A DNA stretch of 22,546 nucleotides, taken from positions 1 through 22,546 of the forward strand of contig CAWVSY010000056.1 of assembly GCA_963933055.1 (NCBI GenBank). Direction: 5' to 3'. Below are positions 8,272 through 16,892 of this stretch, one piece after another. The translations under genes and the position numbers were made by a program. Under the pieces are notes generated by a model. It ran no database searches and had not been told where the DNA came from. It was given only the letters and a program-made list of their open reading frames with translations. The DNA is from Oleispira sp963933055 (GTDB taxonomy: Bacteria > Pseudomonadota > Gammaproteobacteria > Pseudomonadales > Oceanobacteraceae). The stretch's first letter is position 1, and each line of letters opens with the position of its first letter.

Positions 8272-9342
8272 TTAATTACCCTCGGCATTTCTTGCGCTAT
8301 CAATACGTTCTTGAGTATCGGGATGGGTACTTAAGTATTGCAACCAGTGGTTCAAACTATTTTGAACCTGTTTTTCGTCATCGTCATTAAGCGGATCATC
8401 AGAATTTGAGTGAGACTTAACTAATAATGTCATCGCATCGGCAAATGCTGCGGGTGAAATATCAAACTTAGGAAGATTTTTATGAGAAAATTCATCGGCT
8501 TCTCGTTCCATATCACGAGAGAATGCACTTTGTAATAACGCGGTGCCTGCGCCTAAAATTAATTCGCCTGCGCCTTCAATATCACCAAACATCATCGCGA
8601 ATAGCATCGTCGTCGCGGTTGTTTGCGCGACCAGTTTTAAACTGTGTTTATGTTCAACATGGCCAATCTCATGAAGCAGCACCGCCGTGAGTGCATTGGG
8701 ATCTTGCTCCATTAATGTGACGATATCGTCGGTGACAATAATACTGCCATCCGGCAATGCCATTGCATTTGCGCCCATACTGAATTGTCTGAAGTGCAGC
8801 GTATATTTGTCTTTTGGCAACTCTAATTTGGTAATAAGAATTTGCCATTGCTGCTTGACCGCGGCTTGTTGCTGAGCAGATAACTCACTAGGATCAAAGT
8901 GTGTATTGTCTAGAATATAAAGGGTTTGCTCGCCCATACTTTCGGCGACACTATCAGGAATGAATTGGACAGCGGCATGAGATGCGCTGGGCAATACATG
9001 GTTCACCATCGCCCACAAAAACAGTGGCACAATCACAACTGATGACATAACCGTTAGCCAATGGCTTTCTAACCATTCCGCTAAACGGTGCTTATTATCC
9101 ATTCCTGGCCAGCGAAAATTACTGTCAGCAGGAATGAAAAGGGCACCATCAGGGAATTCGATATCAACCGGCAGGCCTGGAATAACAAGGCCGTAATTAT
9201 AATTGTCAGGCCAAGTATCTATCAGCGTTTGGCCTGAGTCATTTTGTTGAATAACCAACTGACCTGTTTCATAAAGTATCGCACTTGCCGGATATGCTTC
9301 ACTGCGCCCAGCAAGTTGATAAGTACCTGAAATATTAATCAT
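8272..9342 (-). CDS. M48-family zinc metallopeptidase, single-pass membrane protein
   Basis: Predicted membrane-anchored zinc endopeptidase, 356 residues. The N-terminal 90 residues form a beta-rich soluble region of unknown role, one hydrophobic helix spans about 95-117, and the peptidase domain occupies the rest. The HEIGH motif is at 224-228 (H224, E225, H228) and the third ligand is most likely E281 in the MEREADEF segment, the normal M48 arrangement. It has no lipobox, unlike LoiP or YcaL, and lacks HtpX's multiple membrane spans, so it is neither. It starts three bases after the YjgN stop and ends next to the mtfA start, so translational coupling is likely. No clear Shine-Dalgarno precedes its ATG. 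A role in membrane or envelope protein quality control is inferred. Confidence 0.88.
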   Translation of the reverse strand: MINISGTYQLAGRSEAYPASAILYETGQLVIQQNDSGQTLIDTWPDNYNYGLVIPGLPVDIEFPDGALFIPADSNFRWPGMDNKHRLAEWLESHWLTVMSSVVIVPLFLWAMVNHVLPSASHAAVQFIPDSVAESMGEQTLYILDNTHFDPSELSAQQQAAVKQQWQILITKLELPKDKYTLHFRQFSMGANAMALPDGSIIVTDDIVTLMEQDPNALTAVLLHEIGHVEHKHSLKLVAQTTATTMLFAMMFGDIEGAGELILGAGTALLQSAFSRDMEREADEFSHKNLPKFDISPAAFADAMTLLVKSHSNSDDPLNDDDEKQVQNSLNHWLQYLSTHPDTQERIDSARNAEGN

Positions 9343-9345
9343 TGA

Positions 9346-10377
9346 TTAAATAATGGATAGGTCAGTATCGAACAAGCCGGCGGCTTCTTCACCAAAGGCA
9401 GAATCTGAACCTTCAACCGTATTAATTAGCAGATCGATGCCCGGCTTAATAGTTACTTCAGTAACAGACGCGATGTAGCGAGCGGTGCGGATTTTAACCA
9501 CTGGAAAGGCTAGGCCAAAGGTAACTACGATTAATAAAATATTGGTCAGCATCAGGATAGCAAAAGGAATTGCCTTCATTTCTGCTCTGAAAGAAACAAC
9601 ATCTTCAATGCTAAGCGTAGCCATTAAGTGGTTGTAGATGAACGCTCTGAAAACAGCCGCAGTGATAAAAAATAATACAATAAAAGCAAGCATCGGCAAG
9701 AAAGCACTAGCAGATGGCTCAACCATATTTGCTAAAGAAAATCCTGAAACCAGTGAAATTAATAGACCACCAATTAAGAAGATGCCTAGAGAAATTAGAA
9801 TGGCAATATAGTATTGGCTAGCGGAAGACTTCTGTTCAAAGTGCTTGCCACCATAAGTAGTATTGTTATTCATGTATTGCTGAATCTGCTGCATAACCCA
9901 AGGCATTGCAAGATAAAGAGTAATTACGCCAAGAAGCGGTAAGAGCAGAAAATGCACAATAACGCCACCATAGGTGCCCTCAAATGAGAAGCGAACATTG
10001 CGGTAGGCTGTCATGCGCATAGTGAACTTAATCCCCTGAATAATTAACCAAGGCATAGCGATTAATAAGCCAAGTGCCATAACGAGATTAAAAATAGGAT
10101 TGATTTGGCCTAAGACTGCATAAATGATAAAAACAATAACCGCAACAATTCGGCCTTTTAGAATTTGCATAGGCGTTGCTAAAAAGCGGAAACCTTGACC
10201 GTCGACTTGCGTATGACCATAAAGATATTGAGTATCACGAACCTTGGCCCAAGCGCTGTAAATACCCAGTGTGACGATGCTTAAGAACATATTTACAAAC
10301 CAAAGTTTGAAATATTCGCCTGACTTACCTGTAAAATTGATAAAGCCAGTGCGCTCTGTGGATAATCCATTTTCCAT
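9346..10377 (-). CDS. YjgN/DUF898 family multi-pass membrane protein
   Basis: 343-residue inner-membrane protein of the DUF898 (YjgN) family, which has no established function. The N-terminal block FTGKSGEYFKLWFVNMFLSI followed by VTLGIYSAWAKVRDTQYLYG is the family's hallmark. Repeated hydrophobic stretches (about 26-44, 73-110, 136-160, 192-215, 222-248, 271-293) suggest six or more membrane spans. A similar half-block near 250-310 (TFGLAFPVVKIRTARYIAS) hints at an internal repeat, common in the family. A GGAAGA site precedes the ATG. It leads a minus-strand run with the M48 peptidase and mtfA; a link to membrane proteolysis is inferred from this tight spacing. Confidence 0.85.
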   Translation of the reverse strand: MENGLSTERTGFINFTGKSGEYFKLWFVNMFLSIVTLGIYSAWAKVRDTQYLYGHTQVDGQGFRFLATPMQILKGRIVAVIVFIIYAVLGQINPIFNLVMALGLLIAMPWLIIQGIKFTMRMTAYRNVRFSFEGTYGGVIVHFLLLPLLGVITLYLAMPWVMQQIQQYMNNNTTYGGKHFEQKSSASQYYIAILISLGIFLIGGLLISLVSGFSLANMVEPSASAFLPMLAFIVLFFITAAVFRAFIYNHLMATLSIEDVVSFRAEMKAIPFAILMLTNILLIVVTFGLAFPVVKIRTARYIASVTEVTIKPGIDLLINTVEGSDSAFGEEAAGLFDTDLSII

Positions 10378-10465
10378 GTGATTCTTCCGTATATGTATGA
10401 GGCGCTATTTATAAAGGAAGTTACTGCTAATGGAAAGCACATTAGGGCTAAAAAGTGCGGAAACA

Positions 10466-10500
10466 AAAGAAAAAGCCCATAAATTGTTACTGAGCTTTTA
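10466..10500 (-). terminator. Probable intrinsic terminator after argA
   Basis: Read on the minus strand, a stem AAAAGCTC / GGGCTTTT (10492-10499 with 10471-10478, one G-T wobble) with a 13-base loop is followed by TTCTTTTG. It begins about 20 bases after the argA stop and separates argA from the downstream yjgN run. Confidence 0.6.
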
Positions 10501-10517
10501 TTACCTAAACATTCATA

Positions 10518-11840
10518 TCAAGAGTTGAGATCTTTGATGAATATCTTTGAGTTTCGCTGGAAGTTATAAAGTGATTGTCGTTCTTTGGGAAGAGCAGACA
10601 AGTCGGCTTCACTGAAGCCTCTCTCCATAAACCAATGTGCGGTACGCGTCGTTAATACAAAAATTTTGTTTTTATTTTCGGCTTTTGCTTGTGCGCTAAT
10701 CGCATTTAATAAACGATCCCCACGTTGACCCGAACGATACTGGCTACTGACGGCGACGCAAGCCAGTTCCGCCAACTCAGCAGAATAGGGATAGAGGGCA
10801 GCACAAGCGATGATCATGCCGTCACGTTCTATCACTTTAAAGCGGTTGATTTCAGTTTCTAGCACTTCACGCGAGCGACGAACTAAAATGCCTTGCTCTT
10901 CGAGAGGTGTTAATAACTCTAAAATACCACCTACGTCTTCAATATTGGCTTGGCGCAACTGCTCATAATCACCACCAGTAATTAACGTGCCAGCACCTTC
11001 ATGAGTGAATAACTCTTGCAGTAGGGCACCATCAATTTTATGACTTAATAAGTGTGCTCTATTAATACCAGCTTGCACCGCGGTTAACGAGGCTTGTGCA
11101 TGCATTTTATGTTCGCCATTTAGGCTATCAATTAAATGCGATAAATCATCACTGGTGATTTGAGAAATAACCCCTTTATCACTTTCAACCTGGCCTTGGG
11201 TAGCAGGCAGGCCGCCATCTTCGCCCATTAGAATCAGTTTTTCTGCATTGAGCGAAATGGCCGTCTGGGTCGCAACATCTTCTGCGGCCAAGTTAAACAT
11301 CTGGCCGCTTGGGGAATAGCCACAGCTGGATAATAAAACAATGTTACCTTGATCTAATTGCTGGCCAATGGCTTGACGATCAATACGGCGAACTTCGCCA
11401 GTATGTTGAAAATCGACACCATCAATCACCCCTTTTGGCTTAGCAGTAACAAAGTTTCCACTCACCACACGAATACGCGCACCATGCATAGGGGTATTAG
11501 GTAATCCAAACGACAAGCGTGCTTCAATATCAGATTTCACAATACCAATCGCGGCTCGAACGGCATTCAACGCGGCTTGGTCCGTTACTCGTAAATCACC
11601 GTGGAACTGACTTTTGATGTTCAATACATTCAGCGCTTGGTCAATTTGCGGACGCGCACCATGAACAATGACTAAGCGCACTCCTAAACTATTGAGCAAA
11701 GCAATGTCTTGAATGATGTGAGCAAAGTTATCATCAACAATCGCATCGCCTTCTAGCATCAGCACAAAAGTTTTACCTCTGTGTGCATTAATGTAAGGAG
11801 AAGAGTGGCGAAACCATTTTACGTATTGGCTATTATCCAT
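10518..11840 (-). CDS. argA: Amino-acid N-acetyltransferase (N-acetylglutamate synthase)
   Basis: Catalyses the first committed step of ornithine/arginine synthesis, acetyl-CoA plus glutamate to N-acetylglutamate, in the cytoplasm. The 440 residues match E. coli ArgA in length and layout: an amino-acid-kinase-like domain (about 20-290, with VIVHGARPQID at 57-67), which in this family binds arginine for feedback inhibition, and a GNAT acetyltransferase domain (about 295-435) with the acetyl-CoA loop QYRSGQRG at 367-374. It follows argE on the same strand with a 94-base gap that contains no recognisable ARG box, so it may be in the same transcript or have its own promoter. Confidence 0.96.
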   Translation of the reverse strand: MDNSQYVKWFRHSSPYINAHRGKTFVLMLEGDAIVDDNFAHIIQDIALLNSLGVRLVIVHGARPQIDQALNVLNIKSQFHGDLRVTDQAALNAVRAAIGIVKSDIEARLSFGLPNTPMHGARIRVVSGNFVTAKPKGVIDGVDFQHTGEVRRIDRQAIGQQLDQGNIVLLSSCGYSPSGQMFNLAAEDVATQTAISLNAEKLILMGEDGGLPATQGQVESDKGVISQITSDDLSHLIDSLNGEHKMHAQASLTAVQAGINRAHLLSHKIDGALLQELFTHEGAGTLITGGDYEQLRQANIEDVGGILELLTPLEEQGILVRRSREVLETEINRFKVIERDGMIIACAALYPYSAELAELACVAVSSQYRSGQRGDRLLNAISAQAKAENKNKIFVLTTRTAHWFMERGFSEADLSALPKERQSLYNFQRNSKIFIKDLNS

Positions 11841-11934
11841 TTTTATCTATCAAGTATATGAAAGTGTAGGAAGCATTATTACAATGCATTCAGTTTAGGC
11901 AACATAGCACAAACCAGCTTAAGCATTAAGTTGC

Positions 11935-13116
11935 TCATACTTTATTAAGGCAAAATGCTTCAATAAATTGCGATAATAACGCGACCGTCGGTTTTATTTG
12001 GTCTAGGTCGAGAAATTCATCCAGCTGGTGGGCTTGATCAATAGAGCCTGGCCCAAGCACCACCGTTTCCATTCCCAATTGCTGCATAAAGGGCGCTTCC
12101 GTCGCAAACGCTACTGCATGAGCTTGATGGTGGGTTAGTTTTTCTGCCAGCTGAATTAAATCCGCATGTTTATCCGTCGCAAAAGAGGGCACCCCAGGAA
12201 ACAGCGATTCTAATTCAAATTCAACATTATGACGGCTGGCAATCGGTTTAATGCGCTCGCTCATTTCATGGCGCAGTTGTTCATTGCTCATACCAGGCAA
12301 TGCACGTAGATCAAAGGCTAATTCACAGCTGCCGCAAATACGATTGGGATTATCACCACCGTGCAGGCAACCAAAATTTAACGTAGGCACTTCAATTTCA
12401 AAATCCTGATTATGATTTTCTTCGGCAAGCTGAGTGCGATACGCTTTTAATTCCGTCATCACATCATGCATCGCATCTATCGCATTAATTCCCAAACTAG
12501 GGTTGGATGAATGCCCAGCATTACCCGTGAGACGAATCGTTTCCATCATAATGCCTTTGTGCATGCGGATGGGTTTCAGTCCTGTAGGCTCGCCAATAAT
12601 GGCATAGCGACCTTTAGGTTTACCTTGATCAACCAATGCACGAGCCCCACTCATTGAACTTTCTTCATCGGCGGTAGCAAGAATAATCAGCGGCTGTTGT
12701 AATTTAAGCGTTTTAGGATTCCCTAACTGGCTAAGAATATTTTCAATGGCTTCAATCGCGAGAGCAAAAAAGCCCTTCATATCACAGGTGCCTAAACCAT
12801 AAAGTTTGCCATCACGTTCGGTGAGTTTAAAAGGATCGCTGTGCCAGCGCTCAGGGTTACAAGGAACGGTATCAGTATGGCCGCTAAGTACTAATCCGCC
12901 TGGGCCACTGCCCAGTGTTGCAATGAGGTTGAATTTATCGGCTTCACCAATGCGCTCTTTGGGTACTGGCATGATTTCGCAATCAAAACCCAAAGGCGTT
13001 AACCATTCGGCTAATAAATCAATAACGGCTTTATTGCTGCTGTCATATTCGGGTAAAGCAGAGCTGATGCTGGGTGCTGCAATGAGCTGTTGAAAACGTG
13101 AAATCAGTTGAGACAT
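11935..13116 (-). CDS. argE: Acetylornithine deacetylase
   Basis: M20-family metallohydrolase removing the acetyl group from N2-acetylornithine to give ornithine. 393 residues with the di-metal site motifs SGHTDTVP (H80, D82), CDMKGF (D112), ADEESSMSG (general base E151 and ligand E152) and IIGEPT (E176), plus the late HQLDEFL histidine. AAGGTG lies about ten bases before the ATG at 13116. Its presence with argA indicates the linear, deacetylating form of the pathway, although argJ elsewhere cannot be excluded. Gene order argE-argA is similar to the Pseudomonas arrangement. Confidence 0.94.
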   Translation of the reverse strand: MSQLISRFQQLIAAPSISSALPEYDSSNKAVIDLLAEWLTPLGFDCEIMPVPKERIGEADKFNLIATLGSGPGGLVLSGHTDTVPCNPERWHSDPFKLTERDGKLYGLGTCDMKGFFALAIEAIENILSQLGNPKTLKLQQPLIILATADEESSMSGARALVDQGKPKGRYAIIGEPTGLKPIRMHKGIMMETIRLTGNAGHSSNPSLGINAIDAMHDVMTELKAYRTQLAEENHNQDFEIEVPTLNFGCLHGGDNPNRICGSCELAFDLRALPGMSNEQLRHEMSERIKPIASRHNVEFELESLFPGVPSFATDKHADLIQLAEKLTHHQAHAVAFATEAPFMQQLGMETVVLGPGSIDQAHQLDEFLDLDQIKPTVALLSQFIEAFCLNKV

Positions 13117-13185
13117 ACAAAAACACCTTATTCAATTCCGTGAGCAATGTTTTAATTTAGAGACAAATTTGCCTTAAGCATAACG

Positions 13186-13198
13186 TATTCTGTGAATA
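13186..13198. promoter_or_regulatory. Small palindrome between argE and the CYTH gene
   Basis: TATTC-TGT-GAATA is a perfect 5-bp inverted repeat in the divergent argE/CYTH interval. Half-site orientation is opposite to the ArgR consensus (TGAAT...ATTCA), so it is not a good ARG box. It could be another operator or chance. Confidence 0.2.
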
Positions 13199-13247
13199 TC
13201 GGCTTTGTTCGATGGTAACTCACAGTAATCCATCTTATTATCGCCTG

Positions 13248-14306
13248 ATGAATCAAGAAATCGAATTAAAGTTACGTCTTAACCCGAGCGAGTTACCACT
13301 TTTAGAACAAGTGTTAACGAGTAAGCAATATATTGCAGAACCTACTTTGCAGTTACTCAATCGCTACTTTGATACGCCAATCATGGCCTTAAGCCAAGGT
13401 GGTGCAGCGCTGCGTATTCGCCAGCAAAAAGTGGTTGGACAAGACCAGGGTAGGATTATTCAAACCCTGAAAACTCGGGGAACCAGTGCGGGTGGTCTGC
13501 ATCAGCGTATGGAATGGGATTGGCCGCTCTCTGAAGTCGCGCTAGACCTAGATATTATTAAAAATTCTCATGCTCAAGATCATTTATCTGCAGAATTAGA
13601 TCTTACGACCATCGGTGCGCTTTTTACCACAGATTTTCAGCGTAAGCAGTGGTTATACAAGCAAGGCGATACGGTCATTGAGATGGTCTTAGATCAAGGC
13701 TCGGTTTCTACCGAAGAACAGTGCATCGATTTATTAGAATTAGAATTAGAACTAAAAAGTGGTGACGCCGAAATACTGTTTACGGTGGCGCAAAATTTGG
13801 CTCAGCAGTGTCCTGTGCTAATGAGTGACATTAGCAAAGCGGAACGTGGCTATAATTTATTAGCGCGCTCGAAAACGTATCAAGGCATTAAAAAAGATTG
13901 GCAAGATCAAGTCCCTGTGTTTGATCCGCAGCAAGATGTGATCAGTACTTTTAAAGCATATTTTTCGTATCAGTTGTCGGCTTTGCAACGCAGCTTAGAA
14001 ATCGCTATTTGGGATAATCAAACAGAGCAGAAAGCGAAGGTTAAATCTCAACTGACTCAGCTACAAGTTTTGCTAACTCTGTTCAGCAGTATTGATTGCC
14101 TGCCTGCTGCACAGCTTTTACAGCGACAGCTACAACAAGCCGCTGAAGCAGACATCAATGTCTCATTTATTTGGGGCAAGATAACCCTCGCTTGTGGCCA
14201 TTGGCTTTACCAGTTAAACAGTGATGTTGCGGTATTTAAAATGAATCCACAGGAAATTCTGGCACTTAGTGCTCATGTTGAACAACTGAAAACAGGCTTG
14301 GGTTAA
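13248..14306 (+). CDS. CYTH-domain inorganic triphosphatase, YgiF-like with shortened C-terminus
   Basis: Predicted metal-dependent triphosphatase. From ATG 13248 it has 352 residues and begins MNQEIELKL, matching E. coli YgiF (MAQEIELKF) and placing the ExExK motif at E4, E6, K8. The frame is open upstream to 13212, but the added 12 residues are not family-like; neither start has a good ribosome site. The CYTH domain (about 1-205) keeps the tunnel-lining charged pattern: ALRIRQQ, LKTRG, GGLHQRMEW, MVLDQGSV, LLELELELKSGD and SKAERGYNLL. The rest (about 215-352) is helical, with WDNQTEQKAKVKSQLTQLQVLLTLF resembling part of a CHAD domain, but is only about 140 residues, much shorter than in E. 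coli YgiF (433 residues total). The next gene follows after 23 bases. Confidence 0.85.
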   Translation: MNQEIELKLRLNPSELPLLEQVLTSKQYIAEPTLQLLNRYFDTPIMALSQGGAALRIRQQKVVGQDQGRIIQTLKTRGTSAGGLHQRMEWDWPLSEVALDLDIIKNSHAQDHLSAELDLTTIGALFTTDFQRKQWLYKQGDTVIEMVLDQGSVSTEEQCIDLLELELELKSGDAEILFTVAQNLAQQCPVLMSDISKAERGYNLLARSKTYQGIKKDWQDQVPVFDPQQDVISTFKAYFSYQLSALQRSLEIAIWDNQTEQKAKVKSQLTQLQVLLTLFSSIDCLPAAQLLQRQLQQAAEADINVSFIWGKITLACGHWLYQLNSDVAVFKMNPQEILALSAHVEQLKTGLG

Positions 14307-14329
14307 GGCTACATAATGGAGTTAGTGAA

Positions 14330-16087
14330 ATGAATTCTTTAGCAAATCGTCCTATCGCACTCAATGTTCTAGTGGATGATTTAAAAAAAGACGGCATCTT
14401 GGATGATGAGAACTATCAGCTGGCGCAATTTGCGCGTCGTAGCCAGACTGAACTCAAAATGCATCCATTCACCTTTATCGGTAAGCAAAAATTAACCAAT
14501 AAAAAAACCAGTGGAAAGCTCAATGAAGAAGCGATCTGTGAGTGGGTTGCCGAGAAAGAAGGGCTCAAATATAGCCGCATTGATCCATTAGAAGTTGATG
14601 TCGCAGCCGTGACGTCAGCCATGTCTTATGCTTTTTCTGAGCGTCATAAAATACTGGCAATTAAAGTTGATAAAGAAAATCTTATCGTTGCCTGCAGTGA
14701 ACCTAATGTTACCTCGTGGGTGCAAGGTTTAGAGCACGTATCGCGCTGTAATGTTGTGCGTATTTTAGCCATGCCTAGCGAGATTGAACGACATCGCGTT
14801 GAATTCTATCAATTGGCTAACTCGATTAATCGAGCCTCTTCTCAGCACGACGGCATCAGTGGCATTCAAAATTTAGAGTCCATGTTAGAGCTGGGCAAAG
14901 CAAAGGCCCCGGACGCCAACGATGAGCACATCGTTAATGTTGTAGATTGGCTTTTACAATATGCCTTTGAGCAACGCGCAAGTGACATTCACATTGAGCC
15001 ACGTCGTGAAATTGGTAATGTGCGTTTTCGTATTGATGGCGTTTTGCATCTGGTCTATGAATTACCTGCGCAAGTTACCCAAGCCGTTATTGCCCGAATT
15101 AAAACGTTAGGAAGAATGAATATTGCGGAAAAACGCAAACCGCAAGATTCACGTTTAAAAACCAAAACCCCGGCGGGTGAAGAAATTGAATTGCGTTTAT
15201 CAACGCTGCCGACGGCCTTTGGTGAAAAATTGGTAATGCGAGTATTCGATCCGTCAGTACTTGTGCGTAATTTTGCCGAGCTAGGTTTTAGCAAAGAGGA
15301 TTATCGCCGCTGGCAAACCATGACAGCACAGAATAATGGCATCATCTTTGTGACAGGGCCAACAGGATCGGGTAAAACCACGACCTTGTATTCAACACTT
15401 AAAGAATTAGCGACGGTTGAAGTGAATGTTTCAACCATCGAAGACCCGATTGAAATGATCGAACCATCCTTCAACCAAATGCAAGTAAACCATGGTATTG
15501 ATCTCGATTTTGCGACCGGTGTTCGGGCGCTATTACGACAAGATCCAGACATCATAATGGTTGGGGAAATTCGAGATTTAGAAACAGCAGAAATGGCAGT
15601 GCAATCAGCCTTAACCGGCCACTTAGTATTATCGACTCTGCATACCAACGATGCGCCGACAGCGATTACTCGACTATTAGAATTGGGTTTACCGCCTTAT
15701 CTGATTCGTTCTACTATGCTGGGCGTCATGGCTCAGCGCTTGGTGCGCATCTTGTGCCCACATTGCAAGCAAGAAGGGCCAATTGACGACCTAACTTGGA
15801 ACGGTCTTGTTGCGCCTTGGAAAGTTGCCAAGCCAGAAAAAATTTATCACCCAAAAGGCTGTTTAGAATGTCGTGATACCGGGTTTATTGGTCGAATGGG
15901 GATTTATGAAGTGTTGCCTATTAGTAATGATATCAGTAACCTAATCAATGCTGACTCCGACCATATCAAAATTAAGCAGCAAGCGATGAAAGAAGGTATG
16001 CATAGCTTGAAGTTAAGTGGAGCCCAAAAGGTTGCGGCGGGGCTGACCACGGTTGAAGAAGTTATGCGCGTTGCGCCTATGTCATAG
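14330..16087 (+). CDS. GspE/PilB-type secretion ATPase, orphan copy
   Basis: Hexameric AAA+-like ATPase of the type II secretion/type IV pilus family, 585 residues. An N-terminal GspE-N/MshEN-like domain (about 40-165) precedes the ATPase core: GPTGSGKT Walker A (343-350), Walker B region DIIMVGEIRD (407-416), His box TGHLVLSTLHTND (429-441), and a zinc tetracysteine C476, C479, C511, C514 as in GspE and PilB. All catalytic motifs look intact. No pilC, pilD, pilin or other secretion gene is in the window. The same pairing with a CYTH gene near argA/argE occurs in Pseudomonas (PA5209-PA5210 region, from memory). Substrate or pilus is unknown. A GGAG lies upstream of the ATG. Confidence 0.9.
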   Translation: MNSLANRPIALNVLVDDLKKDGILDDENYQLAQFARRSQTELKMHPFTFIGKQKLTNKKTSGKLNEEAICEWVAEKEGLKYSRIDPLEVDVAAVTSAMSYAFSERHKILAIKVDKENLIVACSEPNVTSWVQGLEHVSRCNVVRILAMPSEIERHRVEFYQLANSINRASSQHDGISGIQNLESMLELGKAKAPDANDEHIVNVVDWLLQYAFEQRASDIHIEPRREIGNVRFRIDGVLHLVYELPAQVTQAVIARIKTLGRMNIAEKRKPQDSRLKTKTPAGEEIELRLSTLPTAFGEKLVMRVFDPSVLVRNFAELGFSKEDYRRWQTMTAQNNGIIFVTGPTGSGKTTTLYSTLKELATVEVNVSTIEDPIEMIEPSFNQMQVNHGIDLDFATGVRALLRQDPDIIMVGEIRDLETAEMAVQSALTGHLVLSTLHTNDAPTAITRLLELGLPPYLIRSTMLGVMAQRLVRILCPHCKQEGPIDDLTWNGLVAPWKVAKPEKIYHPKGCLECRDTGFIGRMGIYEVLPISNDISNLINADSDHIKIKQQAMKEGMHSLKLSGAQKVAAGLTTVEEVMRVAPMS

Positions 16088-16106
16088 TGCTATGTATCAT
16101 AGCGCT
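16086..16106. other. Hairpin immediately after the ATPase gene
   Basis: Inverted repeat AGTGCTATG (16086-16094) / CATAGCGCT (16098-16106), nine pairs with one G-T, three-base loop, beginning within the stop codon. No T run follows, so it is not a typical intrinsic terminator; it may stabilise the mRNA 3' end. The following stretch to 16311 holds no gene or other clear signal that I can see. Confidence 0.4.
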
Positions 16107-16311
16107 AATGTCCAGAAGTGACATCTATGTCCTAATAAAGGCGATAAATTTAGCATTAGGCATTAAAAAATACGACTCAGTCATAGTTACCAATGATAAT
16201 AACGGCTAAGCTAGTCACTGGCGTACCCTAGACATCGATTATTAGACGTCATCATAATTGCGAGTTTCATCTGCAATTGAATTTAGATATACAGATATAA
16301 AGATAAAAAGA

Positions 16312-16818
16312 ATGGCATTAGACGTTAATACAGCGCCTCCTATTATTGATTTAGAAGCCTCGGGGTTTGGCCGTGGCAGTTACCCTATTGAAGTGGGCAT
16401 TGCGTTAGAAAATCGAGAAATACACTCATTTTTGATTAAACCAGAAGATGATTGGACGCATTGGAGTGACGAGGCTGAGCAAATACACGGTATAAGCCGC
16501 GAACAGCTGCAAGCTGAAGGTATGTGTATTGAAGACATCGCGCTTAAATTGAATGAAATGCTGCGTGGTCAGACGTTATATTCAGATGCTTGGAGTTTTG
16601 ATAGCTCTTGGATTGGCCGATTATTCGACAGCGCTGGAATTGTGCAGCGTTTCCGAATAGAAACAATCAATAAACTATTAAAACCTGAATACGTTGAATT
16701 TTGGCACCCAACCAAAGAAGCCGTCTTAGAAGAACTTGGTATGAAAGCTCACCGTGCTGGCATTGATGTGCAAGTGCTTCAAGAAACGTATTTACGAGTT
16801 GCTAATATCAATTCGTAA
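16312..16818 (+). CDS. DnaQ-like 3'-5' exonuclease domain protein
   Basis: Small DEDDh-type exonuclease, 168 residues from ATG 16312. Motif I is IIDLEASGFG (Asp and Glu near 11-13), followed by the family's EVGIAL, a WSDEAEQIHGISREQL segment, motif II in WSFDSSWI, and motif III HRAGID near the C-terminus, so all five catalytic positions appear to be present. It consists of the exonuclease domain alone, like many uncharacterised RNase T/DnaQ relatives; nucleic-acid substrate cannot be told. An in-frame TTG at 16258 would add 18 residues with no family resemblance. It is apparently a single-gene unit: a 224-base gap precedes it and a strong terminator follows. Confidence 0.85.
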   Translation: MALDVNTAPPIIDLEASGFGRGSYPIEVGIALENREIHSFLIKPEDDWTHWSDEAEQIHGISREQLQAEGMCIEDIALKLNEMLRGQTLYSDAWSFDSSWIGRLFDSAGIVQRFRIETINKLLKPEYVEFWHPTKEAVLEELGMKAHRAGIDVQVLQETYLRVANINS

Positions 16819-16854
16819 ATACGTGAAATACAATCTCTCGAACTAGAATCTCTC

Positions 16855-16890
16855 AAAGCCCTATTCAAATGAATGAATAGGGCTTTTTGT
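16855..16890. terminator. Strong intrinsic terminator between exonuclease and MBL genes
   Basis: Perfect 13-bp stem, AAAGCCCTATTCA (16855-16867) / TGAATAGGGCTTT (16874-16886), six-base loop, ending in five T on the plus strand. It lies between convergent genes; only the plus strand has a good T run. Confidence 0.93.
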
Positions 16891-16892
16891 AT

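Noticed and set aside
8271..8303. Upstream extension of mtfA overlapping the M48 gene
   Set aside because: The start at 8270 has a well-spaced GAGGG site; the longer version would overlap the M48 gene for no gain in similarity.
11841..11934. Possible ARG box between argA and argE
   Set aside because: No segment fits the TGAAT...ATTCA consensus well enough to call.
15301..15648. 115-codon open frame antisense to the ATPase core
   Set aside because: It mirrors the conserved Walker region on the other strand; its composition is that of a reverse reading and not of a protein.
16258..16311. TTG-initiated N-terminal extension of the exonuclease
   Set aside because: It adds 18 residues with no family match; ATG 16312 places motif I at the expected distance from the N-terminus.
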